Source: Canna indica
Lineage: Eukaryota > Streptophyta > Magnoliopsida > Zingiberales > Cannaceae
Direction of reading: 5' to 3'
DNA length: 64,000 nucleotides
Assembly: GCA_034359265.1 (NCBI GenBank)
Contig: CP136891.1
Span: forward strand, 56,188,501-56,252,500
In this document: piece after piece, positions 55,876 through 64,000 of the stretch
How positions within the stretch are numbered: the first letter of the stretch is position 1
How the letters are laid out: each line of letters begins with the position of its first letter
The notes under the pieces: generated by a model
What the model was told of the DNA's origin: nothing
Database searches by the model: none
Seen by the model: only the letters and a program-made list of their open reading frames with translations
Position numbers and translations under genes: made by a program

Positions 55876-56990
55876 AATCCATCAGTACATAACCCTAGTT
55901 TGATATTTCTAGAGTTACTTGCAAATGAGGGATAACATCGATCAAGATGTTTCCATACATCACTATTAGATGGGAATGTTAAAACATTCGGGCCACTATT
56001 CTTAGCATGCCATATCATATGTTGGGTTATTTTTTCAAACATGAACAATCGCTTCAATCTGGGAATTATCGAGAAATACCAAAGAACCTTGAATGGTATA
56101 TCTTTTTGCCTACTCGAAGATTTCTCTTTATACCGAGGATGTTGACATGTTGAACAATCGGTCAATTTTGTATATTCATGGTAATAGATAATGCAGTTGT
56201 TCTGACATGCATAATTTTTTTGATACCCTAGACCAAGTCTCTTCATCATTTTTTTCATCTTATAGAAATTATCCTCTAGTTTGTTATCTTTTAGGCAATG
56301 CTTTTTGAAAAAACTCAACAAATCGATTATATGCTATCTTGGTTACATTGATGTCAGAATTAATATTTAACAATTGATCCAATGCTACAACATTGAGTGT
56401 TTATCGCAGCCTTCATACAATGGTTCATATACAATTTTTAGTAACTCGTAAAGCTATGGTGCCTCTAGACTTGGTAACTCTATTTGAATTTTTGGTTGTA
56501 CATCTGGTTGTACTTGTGGCTCGCACTCTATATCCCCTGCCGCTTTAGTATTAGACAACTGACCTCCTAATTCAGTGTGAGGCATTGACAACCTTTGGAA
56601 TTCACGGTCATCAATGTAATTAAATCTATTGCGCAGAGCATCCAAGACCATATTTCAATATGGCTGCTCAACAGATGTCTCATGAGTTGCGAACGACGAT
56701 CCAATGTTAGATTGTTGACCTCCTAATTCATGTGATGTCATGCCTATGAATGACTCTCTATGTAAAATACCTCGATAGTAATAGTTTGTGAAATCATTTC
56801 TATATGGGTGCAATGTCACTGCCTGTCGGTCTAGGAAAAAATAAGTTGACACACCGACGACACAGACATCTGATTTTGTTACCACTGACAACTTGTGGAT
56901 TTGACTATGCGAAGTTCAAAAATTCATGAACACCATTCTTGAACTCTTAAAGTAAACATCCGACAATAGATCCAACTATGATCTTCCGTC
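55876..56990 (-). pseudogene. CACTA-2 TNP2 transposase, N-terminal part
   Basis: The minus strand starts at ATG near 56990 with MTEDHSWIYCRM, the start of the transposase-associated domain. After frameshifts come NGVHEFLNFA and GNKIRCLCCRC. Downstream (56321-55876) reads KKMMKRLGLGYQKNYACQNN, YYHEYTKLTDCSTCQHPRYK, IPFKVLWYFSIIPRLKRLF and DVWKHLDRCYPSFASNSRNI, ending KLGLCTDG where F begins. These are standard TNP2 motifs: LGLGY..I.ACPN.C.LY, C..C...RYK, LRYFPL.PRL.RLF, W...D..YP.FA...RN+RLGL..DGF. The gene is split by F and decayed. Confidence 0.85.
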
Positions 56991-57440
56991 ATGATTCTGT
57001 ACATGGTATATCACAACAATTATTTATTTTGAATTCTTCATAGGTGGGGGTGGTCCTATTTCATTAGGGAATCAAATTCTACATGTATCTAAATATATAT
57101 TTTTAACATTCAACTTCAATCGAAATTTCAGCAGCATTTTTCTACAATTCTCCAAGTATGCATATCATTTGAGATATTTGCTAGAATTTATAACCGAAAT
57201 AAATGTTAAGAAAATATTTAACTGTAAGTAGAATAATTTGATTCCAAACTGTCCGATCATGGACAATTCAAAAATCGTAAAGAATCTATAAATTTGTATT
57301 TCTTATAGACGATGATATGATCTCCTACTAGATCTAAGGTATTATAAATTATTTATGATTCAACGGTTGATAAGTTCGTATCATTTTATCAACTCGTGAA
57401 TCATAAAATTATTTATATCTCATCAATCACGCATAATGAA
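56991..57440 (-). other. CACTA-2 transposase leader
   Basis: It has the same motif order as the CACTA-1 leader (177-610): a CATGATTCTGT..A block, GTCCTATTYCATT, a TTTCRRCAGCAT hairpin region, AACTGTCCGATCATGGACAATTC, GATCTAAGG and ATCAACTCGT. This shows that CACTA-1 and CACTA-2 are related families. Confidence 0.7.
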
Positions 57441-58242
57441 TGAAACTAGTAATCCATTCATTGTCTATCTTTAGATAGTAATTATATCCCATGAATCTAA
57501 TATTGGATTTGTAGAACTAATATATGCCATGATCAAATTATTTTTCCTATTGTCAGGAGGAGTTTTCAAGCTTGAGTTTTTCTTCCCTGAGGAATATATC
57601 TCCAATGTGCCCCAAAGCTAAGATAACTGTTATGGTCAACATTCTGAAATTGTGTGATTTAAGGCAACCATTGCATTTCTGGCACCTAATTATCCATCAA
57701 TTTAATAATATAATGGCGATATCAAAATATGGCTAATTATTTATTATATGTAAATCATGTAATTGCATTACGGTAGTTGTCTTTGTTAACTGAAGTGACT
57801 GTGTTTTAGTCAATATAATAATGCTGCAATACAATTGAAATGAGAAGCTGTTAGGTAGGATTATTAATCAACTAGAAGTTGTTGGTAACATGTTATGTTA
57901 TTTGGTTTCTTTTTGTTCTTTGAGGTTGGAACTCATCCATCATGACATAATATTTAATTTATTAAAAGCTCTAAAGGACCTATGATGTTGAAATCTGGAA
58001 TTATTTTTTGTCATCAGTATTCAACGTTCAATTTGATATTCAGTGTTCAAATTGAACGTTGACAGTAAAATGCCCAAAGTAAAAAAAAAAAGTTAATAGT
58101 ATTTCACGAGTTCAACTAGTAGTTGTAATCAAACTGTATCAATTTAAACTAAAAAAACTTCAAACCTACGAGAGTCATGCTCAATTTGCTAGAATCATCG
58201 TTAAAAATTTAGTAATCAACGGCCATTTTGTGACGACAAAGG
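57441..58242. other. AT-rich segment with one hairpin
   Basis: No gene seen. At 58021-58062 TCAACGTTCAATTTG and its exact complement are separated by 12 bp. The rest may be CACTA-2 5' sequence, but no CACTA terminus was found. Confidence 0.4.
58021..58062. repeat. Perfect 15-bp inverted repeat
   Basis: Arms 58021-58035 and 58048-58062, with loop ATATTCAGTGTT. Confidence 0.9.
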
Positions 58243-60010
58243 TATTGGTCTAAGATTTTAAATTTTGATCTTAATCTCGATTTTTATGATAAAAAATATA
58301 AAATTAATGATTTCATAGAGAAATATTTTCAGGTTCCATATCGATTTGCGCGCAATGTTCTCGATCGAAAAAATCGGAAAAATCAACAAGGACGCTCGAG
58401 ATTCATCGGGAAGGTTTAATTAGTCTATGTCTAAAGTGTCTAGATTATATGTATATTTTCTATATGATGCAAAGAAACCGAAAAATTAAAACCCGAACCT
58501 CAAAATATTAAAACCAAAAAAATTAAAAAATGACCTAGAAATTCTATAAGACAAGGGAGCTCCTCGGAGGGCTACTTGATTTAGACTTTTTCTTGGTACC
58601 AAAAATCCTGATAATTGTTCCTTAGGTAGAAACAAGTTAAAGACATATTTTAAAGAAATTTTTGAAAATCTTTAACCTATTCATATTTGACCCCGGAGAT
58701 TATAAAATTTTTGATTTTCGCAAATTTATAGTAGCCCTTAAAAGTTAGATATTTTTGATTTGGTTTCAGTGAAACTGAAAACTTAGTTTCGAAAACTTGA
58801 TTTTGGTTTCTAGTTTTCAGTTTTTTGAAAACGTGTTTGGTTAATGAAAATAACATCAGTTTTAGTTAGTTAAAACTAGTGAATATTTATTTGGTTATAA
58901 AAAATAATATTAATTTTCCTTGAACATTTTTACTGATAATTAAATATTTAGTTAGTTTACAAAATTCAATGTTTGCTAATATTTCTATAAAATATTTATA
59001 TGATTTAATTAATTAAGTTATTGGTAATTTAATATTTGTTTGTTTAATTAGATATAAAAGTTAATTAATAGTTATTATAAAATTTCAGAAAAAATAAGTC
59101 CAATGGTCTAAAATTAATTTTGATTAAATTATAAATAGATCAACTTTAAAAAAATTGAGTTATTTAAAATTTGGGTTTGAGTCAATTAGATATAAATTAG
59201 TTTAATTAATTTGTAAATTTAAGATAATAGTTTGAGTTGAAAATAATGATTTTTATTTTTATTTTTAAAAATTAGATATAGTTTGATTTATTTTTAAATT
59301 AATTAATTTTATAAATAATATTTATACTTACAAAGTTTTACTGCATTTTGATAATGAAACCAATAGTCTCGAAACCACAAAAACTAACATTCTGGTGTTT
59401 TTATTTTTATTAAGAAAATTGGTTTCGTTTTCATTTTGGTTTCGATTCAGTTTCATGAAAACGCTGAACCAAACACGTTTTCGTAGGCACTTTTGGTTTC
59501 AGTGAAATCGAAACCATAGAAACAGACTTGATTTCGCTAACCAAACAGGCCCTAAGAATTTTGATTTTTTAGATATTTTTATTGAATCCAAATGGGGGGT
59601 AATTCTTATTTAACATTTTTATATTAATAAGACTTATGAAGAATCAACAAATCAGAAAAATCAACAAACTACTAATTATCGATCGAATCTCGACCGATCC
59701 TTAGCCGACCGGGATCGATCGAAAGGGTTTTTGGAAAAGTTTCCAGAACCTATTCGGTTGACCCTCGGCCAAATCTCGACTGCCCAAGGGTCGCCCGACG
59801 GTCGATTGAAAGTCCCAACGAATCTTTTAGATCCGTTGAACGGCTCTTTTAGATCCGTTGAATGGCTCTCTTGAGCCTCTACCTTTGGGATCTTTATAAA
59901 TAGACCCCAAACTTGACTTCCCAGCTACCTAATGCTTCAGTGAGACAATCCTTCACCTTTGCTAACCCTTCTTGAGCTAATATTTGAGCAAACCCTAATT
60001 TTAGTTAAAA
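58243..60010 (+). repeat. Old LTR of family B, interrupted
   Basis: It starts TATTGGTCTAAGATTTT (the B LTR starts TGTTGGCCTAAGGTTTT). It matches B through GATTCTTGATTTTTATGAT-like sequence, the GAGCTCCTCGGAGGGCTA block, the TTGAATCCAAATGGGG block, a degenerate TCGA cluster (59680-59815) and TATAAATA near 59894. Strongly diverged. The 3' end is lost near 60010. Confidence 0.7.
58762..59552. mobile_element. DNA-element-like insert in the old B LTR
   Basis: About 790 bp interrupts the LTR between TTTTTGATT and CTAAGAATTTTGATT. AAAACGTGTTTGGTT (58828) and its complement (about 59465) form inner inverted repeats. TTTCAGTGAAA recurs near both ends. The right end reads GCTAACCAAACAGGCCC, a common end of plant hAT-like elements. 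The left end and TSD are unclear. Confidence 0.5.
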
Positions 60011-60681
60011 CCTTGATTCAAGCCTTTGTTCTTTGATAGTATATGTCTCTAAGGAAACTTTTGTTAAGGACAGTTGAATAGGAAGTTGCAACTGCTATTG
60101 CAACTGCTACTAGAAGCAAAGTAAGAACTAAAAATAGAAACACACGCAAACACAAGAGGTTTGTTTACGCGATTCAGTGACAAAATTAGTCACCTAATCT
60201 GCGGGGCACTCACCGGATAGATGCTCAATCCATTCTCTATAAGTGCAATATTAGTCCTCAGGATTTCACACCCGAAATCCAACTACCAGTACTACAGTGA
60301 ATTTGGAAATAACAAAAATCTATTTTCTATTACAAGTAAATACCAACTTGCCTCTCTGTGACATTCCAGCCACAAAGTTTCGTCCTCCACACAATAGCCC
60401 GAAACCTTCTTCTTCCTGAAGATAAGAATTGTAGAATGTTGCCGCTCTGCACTCAGCAGTCTCAACTCCTCCCAATAACTGGCAACGCAGTGTTCGCACA
60501 TGGAGAGTTGCAGATCAGATATTTTCATCAAAATTTATATGTGACTACAGAAAGATCTGAATCAATGTTGTTCATAACTATTTTGTTCAATGAACCCATC
60601 AGTTAAACAACCAACCGTCACCGGTTCAAAACAAATAGAAAGCACATAACTCCTAAAGACCATAAAGATCCAAAGAGTAAT
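60011..60681 (-). repeat. Possible Copia LTR remnant
   Basis: The minus strand contains AACAAACCTCTTGTGTTTGCG and GGTGACTAATTTTGTCACTG (each quoted in part), typical of an LTR R-U5 region, but no clear LTR ends. The paired frames 60292-60606 on both strands carry no domain. Confidence 0.35.
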
Positions 60682-61355
60682 CACTACAACAAATATAGCA
60701 AATGGTGACATATTTTTTTTCTTTTAAGGACGTTTTTTTGCGTCACTAATTACCTCACTGACGCTACTTACAAGCGTCTCAGATCATTGTGTCCCCAATA
60801 ATTTTTGAGACGCAAAGGTATAGCAACGGTGATTTCTAGCGAAGATGCATTTTAATTGCTCCTCAATGCAACTCGTGACACTTTTACTAAAAGTGTCTCC
60901 CGAATAATATTTATGACGTAAAGGCTCGACGTTAGTGATTTCTAGCGGAGACGCTTTTTAGGTGCGTCTCCATTGCAACTTGCTTATTTGAGACGCAAGA
61001 GCCTAGCGTCGGTGATTTCTAACGGAGACACTTTTTAGTTGTGTCTCCACTGCATCTCGCAACGCTTTTACTGAAAGCGTCTCCCAACTAATATTCGCGA
61101 TGCACAAGCCTTTGCATCTCAAATATTAATATATATAATGTAATATTAATATTATATATATAATATAATATTAATATGATATATATTAATACAAATATAT
61201 ATATATATATATAATAGTGAATTATATATAAATATTTTCAAATATCAAAAAAATCCTACAGTACTGTAATTTATAACATAATGCAAGCTAAAATAAAATT
61301 CTTTAGAAACTTATTTAGTAGTAGGGAGAACCATGACAAATTAGATAGGGAGTTG
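60682..61355 (+). mobile_element. CACTA-4 transposon, left end
   Basis: It starts CACTACAACAAATATAGC at 60682. From about 60725 to 61110 there are many GCGTCTC / GAGACGC units in both orientations (for example GAAAGCGTCTCCC, TTTGAGACGCAAG), the subterminal array. An AT dinucleotide-rich tract (61120-61240) follows. The element is interrupted by, or ends before, Copia element G at 61356. The other end is not in the window. Confidence 0.8.
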
Positions 61356-61809
61356 TGTTGGAATAAGCAAGAGATCAGATTAAAAGAAATGCCAGCATAT
61401 TGGTTTCTTACAAAATATATTGAGAACTCTGATCTTCCCTCTTTTGCTTTTTAAAATATATTGTTCCTCTAACAGGCACTACACGAAGGTTTAGAAAGGT
61501 CTCATTTGATTAAAACATAGAAACATAGCAATGGTGAGTTAGAATATAACATGAAACTGTTGAACAAATGCACATACAATGGAGGAATGAAAACTTGAGA
61601 TTGATGTATTAATCGGTGGAAATGAGGGCCTTATACAGGCTTACAAGAAAATGATAAACTCTACGTAAGTGATCTCAAAACAATATGAGCAACATATTAA
61701 ATCAAACTAATTAAATGAATAAATGCAAGATTTATCAAAAACAAATAAGATAATTACAAGGCTTGATCAACCAAGCCTTGCCGAGTGGGTGATGTTGCTA
61801 TCTTTAACA
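61356..61809 (-). repeat. 3' LTR of G
   Basis: Plus-strand ends TGTTGGAATAAGC and GCTATCTTTAACA form TGTT...AACA. The LTR starts right after the PPT GTTGAGGGGGAG (61810-61822). The PPT overlaps the last codons of the polyprotein (VEGEC, then stop). Confidence 0.85.
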
Positions 61810-64000
61810 CTCCCCCTCAACATCAACCTCCGTCTTCTTCATCATGCCGAGTTTGTGACAGAAGTCCTCAAGCTTGTTGCCACTCAAGCCTTTCGTGAAT
61901 AAATATGCAAGTTGATCTTCATTTTTGACATACCTTAATTTGACTTCTTCTGTTAGGACCTTTTCTATAACAAAGTGATAATGTACTTCAATGTGTTTTG
62001 TTCTTCCATGGAAGGTTGGATTTTCTGCCAATTGTATTGCTGATTGATTGTCGCAATATAAAGGTACTGCATACCTTATTGGATGATGTAGGTCCTTCAA
62101 TAGTTGCATAAGCCATGTACATTCTTGAGTTGCCATGGCTGCAACTCGATACTCGGCTTCTATTGTAGACAACGACATTGTTGGTTATCTTTTACTACAC
62201 CAAGAGATTGCTCCCGACCCAAGCGTAAAGACATAGCCTGTGGTTGAGCGTCGGGTGTCGTGATCACCTGCATAGTCTGCATCGCAATAATCAACTAGCT
62301 TGCAATTTTCACCTACTTTGTAGAAGACTCCATGGCCAAGTGTGGCTTCTTAGGATTTTGCATATACCGGCTCATCACACCAACTATAAAGAAAATGTCA
62401 GGTCTTGTTGAAGTTAGGTAGATTAAACTACCTACTAACTACCGGTACATTGTTGCGTCTTCCAAATCTTTTCCTTCGCGAGCACAAATTTTTGCATTTG
62501 ACTCCATAGGTGCTAAGATAGGCTTGCACTCAAGCATTCCAAACTTCTTTAGCAAGTCTCTGGAGTATTTCTATTAATGAAGGAGGATTCCTTCTTTAGT
62601 GCGATCAACTTCTAAGCCAAGGAAGTGTTTAAGTTCACCTAGTTCTTTCATCTGGAAGCGAACTGATAGATTCTCCCTCGTTTGGAGAATTTCTTCTTCA
62701 TAATCTCCTGTGATGATTAGATCATCTACATATACTAGCACAAAAGCTAGTTTGCTTCCATTAGTTTTGACAAACAAGCTAGAGTCTGCCAGTGTTATAA
62801 CATAACCATTATGGGTAAGAAATTCAGCAATCTTATCATACCATGCCCTTGGAGCTTGTTTTAGCACATACAATGCTTTTCTCAATTTACACACATAGTT
62901 AGGATGATCTTGACTCTAAAAGCCTGATGGTTGATTCATGTAGATCTCTCGATCTAGCTCTCCATGCAAGAATACATTTTTCACGTCCATCTGCCACAAC
63001 TTCCAATTTTTGTTTGCAGCTAAGGCCAATAACGCTCGCACAGTTGTAAGCTTTGCCACCGGACTAAATGTCTCATCATAGTCCAGTCCATATTGTTGAG
63101 AGAATCCTCGAGCTACCAGTCAAGCCTTGTGCCTCTCAATCGATCCATATGTGCGACGCTTTATCTTGTAAACCCATTTGCATGAGATTGGCTTCACATC
63201 TTTTGGCTTTGGCATGAGCTCCCAGGTTTGGTTTTGTACACGCGCAGTAATTTCTTCTTTCATTGCTTTAGTCCACTCCGGCTTCATAAATGCTTCTTCA
63301 AAAGTTTATGACTCTTTTGCATCTTGTTCTTCAATTATGGCGGCATTGACGTACCTAGGATTAGGCTTTATGATTCTGGTAGACCTTCTGATTGGAATCG
63401 GTGCTATTGCTTCGCTAGGTTCGCCTTCATCACTTGGTTGATATACACCAGTTTGCCAAGGATTTTGATTTTCTCCACGATCGCCATCTGCAACCTTAGC
63501 TTCATTTGAGTTCCACTGGACTTGAGGAGAAGTTTGTACCTTATCTTTAAAGGCATCTGAATCTGGCAATAGGATGCTTCATCAAACACAACATTCCTGG
63601 ATGTGTAGCATTTTCTAGTTGTAGGATCACAGCATCTCCATCCTTTTCTCTGATTATCATATCCTACAAAGATGCACCTAATAGCCTTTTTGTCCATTTT
63701 GCTACGTAGATGATCAGATACAAACACATAGCATACATATCCAAAAACTCGAAAAAAGCTAACTGAAGGTTTCATGTTCCATAATTTTTCATAAGGAGAA
63801 AGAAATTGTAACCTTTGTTGGGGAAGTCTATTAATGATAAATGATGCAGTCCTCATTACTTCTGCCCAAAAGCGCCCTAGAACATTCTTTGCATGGAGCA
63901 TACATCGGCATATTTCTACAACATGTCTATTCTTTCTTTCTGCTATGACGTTTTGTTGCGGACTGTTGGCACATGTAAAGTGATGGCGTATCCAGCCATC
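61804..64000 (-). pseudogene. Copia polyprotein of G: integrase, RT, RNase H (partial)
   Basis: From the window edge the minus strand reads NSPQQNVIAERKNRHVVEI (the integrase Glu region), FWAEVMRTASFIINRLP, PYEKLWNMKPSV, FRVFGYVCYVF and KKAIRCIFVGYD (63404-63901). A frameshift near 63560 follows, then IPIRRSTRIIKPNPRYVNA. The RT has [36 protein letters not shown], a nonsense codon in [21 protein letters not shown] and an intact [10 protein letters not shown] (62574-62894). RNase H has [55 protein letters not shown] and LFTKGLSGNKLEDF (61804-62178). Several stops and frameshifts make it inactive. Confidence 0.9.

Larger units (their letters stand above)
61356..64000 (-). mobile_element. Copia element G (partial, leaves the window)
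   Basis: The minus strand carries integrase, RT, RNase H, PPT and a 3' LTR of 454 bp. The 5' half lies right of the window. This is the least decayed pol in the window. A lineage could not be fixed. Confidence 0.9.

Noticed and set aside
60292..60606. Paired open frames on both strands
   Set aside because: No domain, and the sequence resembles an LTR R-U5 remnant.

Overview
The window looks like heterochromatic, repeat-dense DNA from a flowering plant. The evidence is Ty1/Copia, Ty3/Gypsy, CACTA, LINE and hAT-type elements of typical plant lineages, initiator-tRNA-Met primer-binding sites, and one fragment of a plant U-box E3 ligase gene. I cannot name the species. I found no intact host gene, rRNA, tRNA or CRISPR array. 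Almost every open reading frame is either a decayed transposon protein or a shadow of a repeat.

Layout, left to right. 1-1658 is the 5' end of a CACTA transposon (CACTA-1, minus strand) inserted into a LINE (1659 to about 4433, minus). 4464-7746 holds two LTRs of one family joined head to tail with no internal region. Next comes an Angela-type Copia element (C1, minus strand), taken apart by later insertions. Its 3' LTR is split into pieces at 7747-7962, 19468-19529 and 22058-22480; its polyprotein lies at 22479-25791 and a further piece of its gag at 33415-33538. Inside the C1 LTR sits a solo Sirevirus-type LTR (D', 7963-19467). D' has itself been invaded by a truncated relative (D'', 8493-10859) and by a CACTA transposon (CACTA-3, 11129 to about 19180). 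CACTA-3 carries a decayed Transposase_24-type gene, an RNase H-like reading frame, a Copia fragment and a piece of a U-box/ARM E3 ligase gene. A Gypsy solo LTR (E, 19530-22057) also lies in the C1 LTR. A complete but pol-less Sirevirus-type element (B, 25792-33414, perfect TSD) lies in the C1 gag.

33539-36650 contains two fragments of a Gypsy LTR related to E, in minus orientation. 36973-37399 is a hAT-like MITE with a perfect 8-bp TSD. 38950-40509 holds Copia remnants. From 40778 the matrix is a second CACTA transposase gene (CACTA-2, minus). It is interrupted by a pol-less Sirevirus-type element (A, 40778-47667, itself hit by a reversed solo LTR of family B at 41786-43015) and by a gag-only Gypsy element (F, 48049-55875). 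58243-60010 is an old LTR related to B with a DNA-transposon-like insert. 60682 starts another CACTA end. 61356-64000 is a Copia element (G, minus) that runs out of the window.

The most informative features are these: the captured U-box exon and the RNase H frame in CACTA-3; two Sirevirus-type families (A and B) that keep gag but lack pol and share a conserved non-coding block with a small hairpin; a stop codon at the same gag codon position in A and D''; CG-rich palindromic clusters upstream of the LTR TATA boxes; and different minisatellites expanded in two related Gypsy LTRs.
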